Source: Bifidobacterium breve (GTDB taxonomy: Bacteria; Actinomycetota; Actinomycetes; S36-B12). Taken from it: DNA of 8,076 nucleotides. The stretch spans positions 1 to 8,076 of the forward strand of contig CAMDKJ010000072.1 of NCBI GenBank assembly GCA_945900705.1, written 5' to 3'. The first letter of the stretch is position 1. Every line of letters starts with the position of its first letter. The position numbers were made by a program, and so were the translations under genes. Shown here piece after piece: positions 1 to 6,935 of this stretch. The notes under the pieces were generated by a model that searched no databases, was not told the DNA's origin, and saw nothing but the letters and a program-made list of their open reading frames with translations.

Positions 1-481
1 GCGCCACGATATGGTCTTGATGCCATTGACCGGCGGGGATGTCATCGCTGGGTGCTCCAACAGCACCGATCACCGGGTCTACTAAGCCTTCCAGGGTGCG
101 AAAAACACTCACCACGCCGATCTCGGGAACCGGCCCCAATTCAACGCGACCCCCGGTCGCAGCCGCCAACAATTGCGCTCCAAGGCATAGGCCCAAAACA
201 GGGATACCGCGGTCGGTCGCATCAGCTAACAGCGCCCGCTCAGCAACCAGCCAAGGCGCTACGCCATCATCACCGGCACCCATCACGCCACCAAGGGCCA
301 ACACCCCGTGTACTCCAGGTGGTACGGCCGCCGGCACCTGCTCACCGAAGCAGGCTTCGATGACCCGCACGCTGATGCCCGACTCAGCCAACCACTGCCC
401 GACCAATAGCGGTGGGTCGGTTTGATCATTCTGGATAGCCAGTACCACCGGCGTTGGTCCCGTGCCGATATCAGTGCTCAC
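1..481 (-). CDS. Class-I glutamine amidotransferase, partial (3' end beyond left edge)
   Basis: The reverse strand is open from a GTG at 481 to the window edge, giving the first 160 residues. Visible are a beta-strand opening (PVVLAIQND, 11-19), a LALGG turn (61-65), and the nucleophile elbow GLCLGAQLLA with the presumed catalytic Cys99. GQWHQDHI (151-158) resembles the post-nucleophile segment of GuaA-type amidotransferase domains. The catalytic His/Glu pair would lie beyond the edge. Enzymes of this fold cleave the gamma-amide of glutamine or of gamma-glutamyl compounds. The start overlaps the glnA stop as GTGA, and no Shine-Dalgarno is visible, so translation probably depends on reinitiation after glnA. 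No synthetase partner domain is visible. The substrate is unknown. A role with the upstream ligase, for example hydrolysing gamma-glutamyl amides, is inference from the coupling. A PuuD-like peptidase C26 is an alternative, but the elbow looks more GuaA-like. Confidence 0.85.
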   Translation of the reverse strand, partial: MSTDIGTGPTPVVLAIQNDQTDPPLLVGQWLAESGISVRVIEACFGEQVPAAVPPGVHGVLALGGVMGAGDDGVAPWLVAERALLADATDRGIPVLGLCLGAQLLAAATGGRVELGPVPEIGVVSVFRTLEGLVDPVIGAVGAPSDDIPAGQWHQDHIVA

Positions 482-1815
482 AATCGTGGAAGGTAGCGGT
501 CCAGTTCCCACTGCGTGACTTGGCGTCGAAAATCCTCCCACTCAGCCTGCTTATTACGCAGGAAGAAATCAAAGACATGCTCACCGAGAGTCTCAGCAAC
601 CAACTCTGAGCGCTCCATGATCTCTATTGCCTGATCGAGGCTAGCAGGCAGCGGCTTCATGCCCATCGCCTTGCGTTCAGACTCGCTCAAGCCCCAGACA
701 TCGTCCTCCGCGCCGTCCGGTAGCTCATAGCCTTCCTCGATGCCCTTGAGTCCTGCTGCCAGAAGCACGGCCAACGCCAAATATGGATTACATGCACTAT
801 CCATCGATCGAAATTCGATTCGCGTGCTGTTGCCCTTGGCCGGCTTATACATCGGCACCCGGATCAAAGCCGAGCGATTGTTGTGCCCCCAGCAGATCCA
901 CGATGGCGCCTCTGCTCCTCCGGCAAGTCGCTTATAAGAGTTCACCCACTGATTGGTTACCGCGGTGATCTCCGGCGCATGGGCAAGGAGTCCGGCGATA
1001 AATGAACGCGCGACTTTTGAGAGTTGATACTCAGAGCCCGCCTCGAAAAAGGCGTTACGGTCACCCTCAAAGAGTGAAAGGTGCGTGTGCATCCCTGAAC
1101 CAGGGTGGTCGCGGAATGGCTTTGGCATGAAGGAAGCAAAGAGGCCTTGCTCTAATGCAACTTCTTGGATGACCAGGCGAAATGTCATCAAGTTGTCGGC
1201 TGTTGTCAGCGCATCGGCATACCTTAAGTCAATCTCCTGCTGGCCGGGCCCACCTTCATGATGGGAGTACTCGACTGAAATACCCATGGCCTCTAGCATC
1301 GTGATGGCTTGGCGGCGGAAGTCATGTCCGACACCATTAGGCGCATTGTCGAAGTATCCGTACTGATCCACCGGGATAGGCACCTGACCGGCGACCGGTG
1401 ATTCTTTAAATAAATAGAACTCAACTTCAGGGTGCGTATAGAAATTGAAACCTAGGTTCGCTGCCTTTGTAAGTGTGCGCTTAAGCACATAGCGCGGATC
1501 GGCGTATGACGCTGCCCCATCGGGTGTCAAGATGTCGCAGAACATCCGTGCGACACCAGGGCCCTCACTACGCCACGGCAACAGGGCAAATGTTGCCGGG
1601 TCAGGCTTGGCCAACATATCTGACTCCGCTACCCGGGCAAAGCCCTCGATCGCCGAACCGTCAAAGCCAATACCTTCGGCGAATGCACCTTCAAGTTCAG
1701 CCGGGGCAATGGCCACCGACTTCAAGGTGCCTAAAACGTCGGTGAACCACAACCGGACGAATCTAATATCACGCTCTTCTATCGTTCTAAGGACGAACTC
1801 CGCCTGCTTATCCAT
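478..1815 (-). CDS. glnA: Type I glutamine synthetase, GlnA2-like
   Basis: ATP-dependent ligase that joins ammonia, or in some paralogues an amine, to the gamma-carboxyl of glutamate; a cytoplasmic dodecamer in this family. The 445-residue length is right for GSI. Motifs in order: FDGSAIEGF (51-59, N-terminal beta-grasp loop), PEVEFYLF (129-136) with metal-ligand glutamates 130 and 132, HEGGPGQQEIDLRY (186-199), GSGMHTHLSLF (239-249) with the ATP-site His243, NSYKRL (292-297) and NNRSALIRVP (312-321). The stretch AGGAEAPSWICWGHNNRS matches actinobacterial GlnA2 rather than GlnA1 (VPGYEAP type). By eye, the position of the adenylylated Tyr of GlnA1 falls at Trp374 (DDVWGLS), so GlnE control is not expected. 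Streptomyces GlnA2 has been reported to glutamylate polyamines, so the substrate here may not be ammonia. It is first in a unit with the overlapping amidotransferase and divergent from nadE. Family assignment is secure; substrate is not. Confidence 0.95.
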   Translation of the reverse strand: MDKQAEFVLRTIEERDIRFVRLWFTDVLGTLKSVAIAPAELEGAFAEGIGFDGSAIEGFARVAESDMLAKPDPATFALLPWRSEGPGVARMFCDILTPDGAASYADPRYVLKRTLTKAANLGFNFYTHPEVEFYLFKESPVAGQVPIPVDQYGYFDNAPNGVGHDFRRQAITMLEAMGISVEYSHHEGGPGQQEIDLRYADALTTADNLMTFRLVIQEVALEQGLFASFMPKPFRDHPGSGMHTHLSLFEGDRNAFFEAGSEYQLSKVARSFIAGLLAHAPEITAVTNQWVNSYKRLAGGAEAPSWICWGHNNRSALIRVPMYKPAKGNSTRIEFRSMDSACNPYLALAVLLAAGLKGIEEGYELPDGAEDDVWGLSESERKAMGMKPLPASLDQAIEIMERSELVAETLGEHVFDFFLRNKQAEWEDFRRQVTQWELDRYLPRL

Positions 1816-1877
1816 GTGCCCATAGTGGACTAGGCCGTGTTACGAATGGGTTAAACCACCTCAAGTAGCCTGCTTCC
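1816..1877. promoter_or_regulatory. Divergent glnA/nadE promoter region
   Basis: Only 62 bp separate the two divergent starts, so both promoters must sit here or run into the genes. For nadE, a TAnnnT box (TAGCCT, 1866-1871) ends exactly 6 nt before the ATG at 1878, the layout of a leaderless actinobacterial promoter, and no Shine-Dalgarno precedes the ATG. For glnA, the minus-strand sequence CACTAT lies 6 nt before its ATG, a poorer -10. I see no convincing -35 hexamer for either. These are pattern matches only. Confidence 0.4.
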
Positions 1878-3599
1878 ATGAGTATTATTCGGCTGACCCT
1901 CGCCCAGGTGAACGCCAAAGTGGGTGATTTAGCGGCAAATGCCCTGCTGGTGCGGGCCGCGGCCCGGCAAGTGGGTGCAGCCGGGGCCCACCTCATTGCC
2001 TTCCCGGAGATGGTGCTGACCGGCTATCCCGTCGAGGATCTGGCACTTCGGCCTGCTTTTCAGTCTGCCTCCCGCACCGCCCTCGTGGCCTTGGCCCAGG
2101 ACCTGCACTCAGACGGGCTCGGTGAACTCATCGCCTTGGTCGGCTACCTTGATCACTTGGAGACAGCTCCCCAAGCAGCTGGGCCGCGCAATGCGCCGAT
2201 CAATGCGGTAGCAGTTTTACACCGCGGCAAGGTCGTGGCCCGTTACACCAAACACCATTTACCCAACTACGGAGTATTCGATGAAGCCAGGTATTTCATC
2301 CCCGGCACCGAACCACTGCTCCTGCGCCTAAACAACAGCACCATTGCGATTGCTATCTGCGAAGACCTATGGCAAAGCGGCGGTCCGGTTACTTGGGCGC
2401 GCGAAAACCAGGCCGACCTGCTGCTGGTCATGAACGCGTCCCCGTATGAGCGCGATAAGGATGACGCCAGGTTGAAACTTTGCCAGTTGCGAGCGGTTGA
2501 AGCTGGCTGCGACCTAGCCTACGTAAATCTCATCGGCGGCCAAGATGAACTCGTATTTGATGGCGACTCAATGGTTGTCGATAAGCATGGCAACTTACTA
2601 GCGCGGGCCCCGCAGTTTGAGCCCACCTTGCTCACCATTGATCTGGAGTTATCTTCGAGCCCCGAACCGGATTCGTGTATTGCACTTGGCCCACTCACTT
2701 GGAAAACAGACATTACTTATGAACCTGCCATCGCACCACGCCTAGCTGAACCAGATGAGGTTTATCAAGCGCTGACCCTCGGGCTCGGTGATTACGTAAG
2801 GAAGAACGGCTTCAAGAGCGTCATTCTCGGACTATCCGGGGGTATCGACTCGGCGCTGGTTGCCGCCTTGGCCTGCGACGCCATTGGCGCTGAGCACGTA
2901 TTTGGTGTTTCCATGCCAAGTGTCTATTCATCAGAACATTCAAAGGATGACGCCAGCGACCTAGCAGCGCGCACCGGACTTAATCTTCGCACCATCGCTA
3001 TCGCCCCGATGGTTGACTCCTTTCAAGAGGCTATGCACTTGACCGGTCTTGCCGAAGAAAATCTGCAGGCCCGAGTTCGTGGCACCACTTTGATGGCACT
3101 TTCGAATCAAGAAGGCCACCTGGTGCTAACAACCGGCAATAAGAGTGAGCTTTCAGTTGGCTACTCGACTCTGTACGGGGATTCGGTTGGCGGTTTTGCG
3201 CCCATCAAGGATGTCCCAAAGCAACTGGTCTGGGCGTTAGCCCGCTGGCGTAACGCCCAGGCCATTGAACTCGGGCAGACACCACCAATACCGGAGAACA
3301 GCATTGAAAAGGAACCGAGTGCCGAACTTCGCCCGGACCAAAAAGATAGTGACTCGCTACCTGATTACGAAGTTTTGGACGCACTGCTAGAGGCCTATGT
3401 GTCAGGTGACATGGGTGCGAGCGAATTAGTTGCCGCTGGCTTTGAGCCCAGCCTCGTCGACCGAGTCTTACGGCTAACAGATGCCGCTGAATATAAGCGT
3501 AGACAGTCGCCTCCGGGCACCAAAATATCGTTACGGGCTTTTGGTCGCGATCGCCGACTACCAATCACAAGTGGCTGGCAGGAGCCAAACCAAGCCTAA
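1878..3599 (+). CDS. nadE: Glutamine-dependent NAD+ synthetase
   Basis: Catalyses the last step of NAD biosynthesis: ATP-dependent amidation of nicotinate adenine dinucleotide using ammonia released from glutamine. The 573 residues hold two domains. The N-terminal nitrilase-fold glutaminase (about 1-270) shows its triad as Glu44 (AFPEMVLTGYP), Lys125 (TKHHLPNYGVFDE) and the nucleophile Cys161 (AICEDLW). The C-terminal synthetase (about 290-573) has the PP-loop LSGGIDSALVAAL (319-331) and conserved TTGNKSELSVGYSTLYGD (418-435) and GGFAPIKDVPK (438-448). The length fits the bacterial fused form; the mycobacterial enzyme is longer. The ATG at 1878 puts the first beta-strand (IIRLTLAQVN) at the terminus, as expected. 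It is transcribed alone, divergent from glnA; its last 35 bp overlap the 3' end of the convergent tetR. All catalytic residues I can check are intact. Confidence 0.97.
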   Translation: MSIIRLTLAQVNAKVGDLAANALLVRAAARQVGAAGAHLIAFPEMVLTGYPVEDLALRPAFQSASRTALVALAQDLHSDGLGELIALVGYLDHLETAPQAAGPRNAPINAVAVLHRGKVVARYTKHHLPNYGVFDEARYFIPGTEPLLLRLNNSTIAIAICEDLWQSGGPVTWARENQADLLLVMNASPYERDKDDARLKLCQLRAVEAGCDLAYVNLIGGQDELVFDGDSMVVDKHGNLLARAPQFEPTLLTIDLELSSSPEPDSCIALGPLTWKTDITYEPAIAPRLAEPDEVYQALTLGLGDYVRKNGFKSVILGLSGGIDSALVAALACDAIGAEHVFGVSMPSVYSSEHSKDDASDLAARTGLNLRTIAIAPMVDSFQEAMHLTGLAEENLQARVRGTTLMALSNQEGHLVLTTGNKSELSVGYSTLYGDSVGGFAPIKDVPKQLVWALARWRNAQAIELGQTPPIPENSIEKEPSAELRPDQKDSDSLPDYEVLDALLEAYVSGDMGASELVAAGFEPSLVDRVLRLTDAAEYKRRQSPPGTKISLRAFGRDRRLPITSGWQEPNQA

Positions 3600-4173
3600 G
3601 TACTTCGACTATAGAAGCAGTACTGGCTGAACCATCGGCCGGTGTTAGGCGCAACATCTTCAACCACACCATCGGCCCGACCAGCAAGGCGATCGTGGCC
3701 TCAATATCTAGGTCACCCCGCAATTGCCCCTGCGACACCCCTCGCTCCAAATAGGTGCTCAGGCGAAGGTGACGCGGCCGAATAACCCGCTCCGCCACCA
3801 TTTCCTGTAACTGGGGATGGCGTGAGCCTTCACTTAATACCCTGATCATGATGCGGCTTCTCAAAGAATCCGGTGAAGCCTCCCGGATCTCGTCAAGTAA
3901 CTGGGTGAGGACATCCCAGAAATCACCATCGCTAGGGGCCAGCTGCACGTCTTCGTCGAATTGCCTCATGGCGTGCGCGAGCAGCTCATCTCGATTTGCG
4001 AATCGACGATAGATGGTCGCCTTACTTACTCCGGCGCGTGCTGCCACTGCCTCAATCGAGAAACGTTCGAAGCCCTCATCGGCAAATAGCTCTAACGCCG
4101 CGGTATCAATGGCTGCATCGGCGATACAGCTGCGCGGTCGACCCTTGGCGCTCACCAGCTTCGGTGCAGACAC
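3565..4173 (-). CDS. TetR/AcrR-family transcriptional repressor
   Basis: Probable ligand-responsive repressor of the adjacent exporter. The 202 residues are typical of the family. A basic arm (GRPR, 11-14) precedes an N-terminal helix bundle with the helix-turn-helix at about 38-57 (FSIEAVAARAGVSKATIYRR), the most conserved TetR segment. The rest (about 75-202) is an all-helical ligand/dimer domain with a pattern seen in AcrR-like regulators (YLERGVSQGQLRGDLD, 141-156); its ligand cannot be read from sequence. The start is GTG, 2 nt after the exporter stop, so the two genes are cotranscribed and probably coupled. The nearest AAGGA (4186-4190) is 12 nt away, longer than usual. A 15-bp dyad upstream of the exporter is a plausible binding site, implying autoregulation. 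The stop lies inside nadE, a 35-bp tail-to-tail overlap. Confidence 0.93.
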   Translation of the reverse strand: MSAPKLVSAKGRPRSCIADAAIDTAALELFADEGFERFSIEAVAARAGVSKATIYRRFANRDELLAHAMRQFDEDVQLAPSDGDFWDVLTQLLDEIREASPDSLRSRIMIRVLSEGSRHPQLQEMVAERVIRPRHLRLSTYLERGVSQGQLRGDLDIEATIALLVGPMVWLKMLRLTPADGSASTASIVEVLRLGLAPASHL

Positions 4174-4175
4174 AG

Positions 4176-5912
4176 TTACGCCGGATCCTTGCTTGCCGGA
4201 TCCTTGCCTGTGGGGTACTCACTCTGAGCCTGCTCGCGATACTCCTTCGCCTCGGTTTGGACTAAAGCATCGGCGGGGTCTACCGGAGTCGGGGAATCAC
4301 CCACCTCAGTTTTCTTGGTGAGCGGGGTGATGTGGGGCAAGCCAAATCCGACTACGAGCACCGCAACAATGACCACGATGACGGAAATCAACGAAGTTAG
4401 GTGGCTGGCCGCCAAGAAATCTGCGTACGCAGCCTCCCGAACGGTATTAACTACAGTTGCCGGTAACCCATTGGCCGTGGCTTGGTCAAGGACTCCCATG
4501 GTGGCGATCACCGACTCTGACGCAGCCTGCTTGGCCGCCTCCGGGAATTCAGGGGGCATCTGAGTCAGCGAATCCTTCAAATTTGCCGCGTACTGAGTGG
4601 CCAGCACGGTGCCAACAATCGCGACGCCGAGCGCTCCGCCAACCTGGCGGACGGTGTTCTGCACCGCGGATCCAGCACCGGCACGCGCGAGCGGTAACAC
4701 ATTTTGCATAACCGTGGACGCCGGAGCGATGACATTACCCATACCGAGGCCGAAAATGAAGAACACGACCAGAAGCATCCAAATTGGGGTATCAAGTTGC
4801 AAGAAGAGCAGACCAAGTAGCGCTAGAGATACCAGTATCAGCCCGCCGGTCATAACTTTTCGGTAACCAAATCTCAGGACCGTCTTAGCGCTGCGCGGTG
4901 CGGCGATTATCTGGCCGAGAGCGAATGGCACGAAACAAAGGCCCGCTATCAAAGTGTCGTAACCACGCAGGATTTGCAGGTAGAACGGCAAGGTGAAGGT
5001 GATGCCAGAGAGTGCGAAAAAAGCTAATGAAACCGCTACCAAACTGACCGCATACCCCCGATTGCGAAATAGGGAGACATCGAAACTGGAATGGTCACTG
5101 CGTGCTTCCAGGTAAAGAAACAGGGCAATGACAGCAATACCGCCTAACACCGGAATTACCACACCGGGATCAAGCCAATTCTTGGTTGATGATGCATGGA
5201 TGATGCCGTAGATCAATGCGGTTAGGCCGATAACAGAAAGCGCCAGGCCTTGCAGGTCGAGGCGTCGCGGATTTGGATCCTTGGTCTCGGGCACCACTCG
5301 AATTATCGCGATAAGGCCAACAATGACAATCGGCACATTGACCAAGAACACCGAGCCCCAGTCATTACCGGTCACCCAATTGGACCACTGCGGATTTTGA
5401 AGCAGTACCCCACCGAGGATCGGGCCAAGTGCCACGGCCGCACCCACCGCACCCGCCCAAGCACCGATGGCCTTGCCCCGCTCATGCGGGGGGAAGACAA
5501 CTGTGATGATGGCCAAAGTGGTTGGCATTACCGCCGCACCACCCACCCCCATTACTGCACGAAAGCCGATGAGCATGCCGGCACTGGAAGAGAACGCACA
5601 GATAGCCGAGGCCGAAGCAAATAGCACCAAGCCAACAATCAGGATCTTCTTCCGCCCGAACCGATCCCCAAGTACACCCCACGTAAATAGCAAGGCGGCA
5701 AAAGCCAAGACATAGGAGTCCACCGCCCAAACCAGCTCACCTTGGCTGGCATTTAGATCCCGCTGAATGGTTGGCAGCGCGATATTCAAAATGGTGTTGT
5801 CGAGCACCACGACCAGCAGGCTGACCACCAGCACACCAAGAATTGCCCAGCGCCGCGGGTGCCCCTCACCCGATGTCATCCACGCCTCGTTGGCCTTGGC
5901 CGGCACCGGCAT
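4176..5912 (-). CDS. MFS drug:H+ antiporter, DHA2 (EmrB/QacA, 14-helix) family
   Basis: Proton-coupled exporter of the cytoplasmic membrane, likely expelling toxic or hydrophobic compounds; substrate not predictable. The 578 residues carry the DHA2 signatures: LDNTILNIALP (37-47, motif D1), GDRFGRKK (82-89, motif A), RAVMGVGGAAVMP (118-130) and ALGPILGGVL (161-170, motif C). Hydrophobic segments from about 22 to 525 fit 14 helices, followed by a charged cytoplasmic tail (about 530-578) ending in a short KDPASKDPA repeat. The start is fixed by a strong Shine-Dalgarno, AAGGAG (5918-5923), 5 nt upstream of the ATG. The loop at about 440-500, between the last helices, is long, as in QacA-type proteins. 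It is followed after 2 nt by a TetR gene, the usual exporter/repressor pair. Inducible expression, relieved when the repressor binds a ligand, is inferred from that pairing. Confidence 0.93.
   Translation of the reverse strand: MPVPAKANEAWMTSGEGHPRRWAILGVLVVSLLVVVLDNTILNIALPTIQRDLNASQGELVWAVDSYVLAFAALLFTWGVLGDRFGRKKILIVGLVLFASASAICAFSSSAGMLIGFRAVMGVGGAAVMPTTLAIITVVFPPHERGKAIGAWAGAVGAAVALGPILGGVLLQNPQWSNWVTGNDWGSVFLVNVPIVIVGLIAIIRVVPETKDPNPRRLDLQGLALSVIGLTALIYGIIHASSTKNWLDPGVVIPVLGGIAVIALFLYLEARSDHSSFDVSLFRNRGYAVSLVAVSLAFFALSGITFTLPFYLQILRGYDTLIAGLCFVPFALGQIIAAPRSAKTVLRFGYRKVMTGGLILVSLALLGLLFLQLDTPIWMLLVVFFIFGLGMGNVIAPASTVMQNVLPLARAGAGSAVQNTVRQVGGALGVAIVGTVLATQYAANLKDSLTQMPPEFPEAAKQAASESVIATMGVLDQATANGLPATVVNTVREAAYADFLAASHLTSLISVIVVIVAVLVVGFGLPHITPLTKKTEVGDSPTPVDPADALVQTEAKEYREQAQSEYPTGKDPASKDPA
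4181..4210. repeat. 15-bp tandem duplication at the exporter 3' end
   Basis: Two adjacent 15-bp units (4181-4195 and 4196-4210) match at 14 of 15 bases, each containing CCGGATCCTTG. They encode the KDPAS/KDPA end of the exporter tail. On the coding strand each carries an AAGGAT that resembles a Shine-Dalgarno core for tetR, though the nearer one is 12 nt from the tetR GTG. Probably a slippage product of little effect. Confidence 0.7.
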
Positions 5913-5917
5913 TTAAT

Positions 5918-5923
5918 CTCCTT
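5918..5923 (-). promoter_or_regulatory. Ribosome binding site of the MFS exporter
   Basis: Minus-strand AAGGAG lies 5 nt before the ATG at 5912. It supports this start over the Met at residue 12 and is among the strongest ribosome sites in the window. Confidence 0.85.
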
Positions 5924-5942
5924 ATTGATTACTCGCTTACCT

Positions 5943-5948
5943 ATTCTA
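5943..5948 (-). promoter_or_regulatory. Candidate -10 box for the exporter/tetR operon
   Basis: TAGAAT on the minus strand matches TATAAT at five of six positions and lies about 30 nt before the exporter ATG. The matching -35 position, 17-18 bp upstream, is poor and falls inside the 15-bp dyad, as expected if a repressor occludes RNA polymerase there. Inferred from pattern only. Confidence 0.45.
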
Positions 5949-5955
5949 ATTCGAA

Positions 5956-5970
5956 ACGTTACCGTATCGT
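5956..5970. promoter_or_regulatory. Candidate TetR operator, 15-bp dyad
   Basis: ACGTTACCGTATCGT reads as ACGnTACnGTAnCGT, with twelve of the fourteen non-central bases symmetric (six of seven base pairs). Length and symmetry are typical of TetR-family operators. It spans the region just upstream of the exporter -10 (5943-5948) in the gap between exporter and panB, and the only regulator gene in the window is the exporter-linked TetR. A weak plus-strand promoter for panB (TTACCT, 5937-5942, 17 bp, TACCGT, 5960-5965) would also overlap it, so panB could be co-regulated; that part is speculative. Confidence 0.6.
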
Positions 5971-6057
5971 ATTTGTATTCGGGGCGCCAGTAGCCAAATC
6001 AAGTCAATCCATGCCATGCTTATCCAGTCCGGGGACTCCGTGGGGAGCCTCGAGATT

Positions 6058-6061
6058 GGAG
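6058..6061 (+). promoter_or_regulatory. Ribosome binding site that sets the panB start
   Basis: GGAG lies 6 nt before the ATG at 6068. The frame stays open upstream to 5843, inside the divergent exporter gene, but this site together with panB family length favours 6068 as the true start. Confidence 0.7.
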
Positions 6062-6067
6062 CGCATC

Positions 6068-6931
6068 ATGGAATCAACCCGCACGCCCATCGTGAGCACT
6101 GCAAATCAGCAGGCTATCTACGGATCTGATCCACAACGCCGGATCACCATGCGTGATCTCCAGGTGGCAACAGATAAAGGCCAGCGTTGGCCGATGATCA
6201 CCGCTTATGACGCGCTGTCAGCGGGCGTATTCGATGACGCCGGCATCCCGGCGCTACTCGTTGGTGACTCGGCGGGCATGGTGGTTTTCGGCCACGACAC
6301 AACTATCTCGGTGAGCGTCGATGAACTTGTCATGTTGGTTCGCGCCGTGGTGAAGGGCTCTAAGCGCGCCCTCGTGGTAGCCGACCTGCCATTTGGCAGC
6401 TACCAGGCCTCGCCGGCTCAAGCGCTGGAAACTGCGGTTTTCTTTATGCAAAAGGGCGGCGCCCACGCGGTCAATCTTGAAGGCGGCGCAGCGGTGCTCC
6501 CCCAGATTGAGCTGCTCGCAAATTCCGGAATCTCAGTAATAGGTCATTTGGGCCTAACCCCCCAGTCGGTCAATCTGCTCGGTGGCTATCGGGTGCAAGG
6601 CCGGGGCGAAAGTGGCGAAACACTGCTGCGCGATGCCAAAGCCATGCAGGCCGCCGGCGCTACCGCAGTGGTTCTCGAACTGGTGCCGGCCGATCTTGCC
6701 GCTCGAGTCAGTGAAGTTCTGACCATTCCAACAATTGGTATCGGTGCCGGACCACATACCGATGCTCAGGTCTTAGTTTGGCAAGATCTTGTCGGCTTGA
6801 CGGCCGGGCCGGCACCTAAGTTCGTCAAGCGCTATGCAGATCTGCGCTCGATCATGACCGAGGCGGTAAGTGCTTGGGCAAATGACGTCGCCAGTGGTGC
6901 TTATCCGACCGAAGAGCACACCTACAAATAG
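6068..6931 (+). CDS. panB: 3-methyl-2-oxobutanoate hydroxymethyltransferase (ketopantoate hydroxymethyltransferase)
   Basis: First committed step of pantothenate and CoA synthesis: transfers a hydroxymethyl group from 5,10-methylene-THF to 2-oxoisovalerate in a Mg-dependent cytoplasmic TIM barrel. I start it at 6068 (287 residues, usual length), because the actinobacterial N-terminus (AIYGSDPQRRITMRDL, 16-31) lies shortly after and GGAG precedes it. Seen: WPMITAYDA (41-49), VGDSAGM (65-71) with metal-ligand Asp67, ADLPFGSY (105-112) with Asp106, GHLGLTPQSVN (159-169), GGYRVQGRG (172-180), VLELVP (202-207) with the presumed general base Glu204, and IGIGAGPHTDAQVLVW (223-238). The oddity is AVNLEGG (134-140): Mg ligand Glu138 is present, but Asn136 stands where E. 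coli Lys112 contacts the substrate. It is divergent from the exporter with a 155-bp gap and ends 4 bp from the convergent F420 reductase gene. No panC or panD is in view. Function is very likely; the substitution leaves activity to be shown. Confidence 0.95.
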   Translation: MESTRTPIVSTANQQAIYGSDPQRRITMRDLQVATDKGQRWPMITAYDALSAGVFDDAGIPALLVGDSAGMVVFGHDTTISVSVDELVMLVRAVVKGSKRALVVADLPFGSYQASPAQALETAVFFMQKGGAHAVNLEGGAAVLPQIELLANSGISVIGHLGLTPQSVNLLGGYRVQGRGESGETLLRDAKAMQAAGATAVVLELVPADLAARVSEVLTIPTIGIGAGPHTDAQVLVWQDLVGLTAGPAPKFVKRYADLRSIMTEAVSAWANDVASGAYPTEEHTYK

Positions 6932-6935
6932 TGGT

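Noticed and set aside
39..425. Plus-strand open frames of 128 and 103 codons
   Set aside because: Pro/Thr/Ser-rich shadows opposite the amidotransferase, whose minus frame carries the GLCLG nucleophile elbow and is open to the edge.
3600..3640. Possible terminator after nadE
   Set aside because: No GC-rich stem with a T run is present, and the stretch codes for the TetR C-terminus.
5843..6067. 75-codon N-terminal extension of panB
   Set aside because: It begins inside the divergent exporter, crosses the operator region, has no PanB similarity, and a better start with GGAG exists at 6068.
6932..6935. Shared terminator between panB and npdG
   Set aside because: The gap is 4 bp and I see no strong stem-loop with a T run around it.
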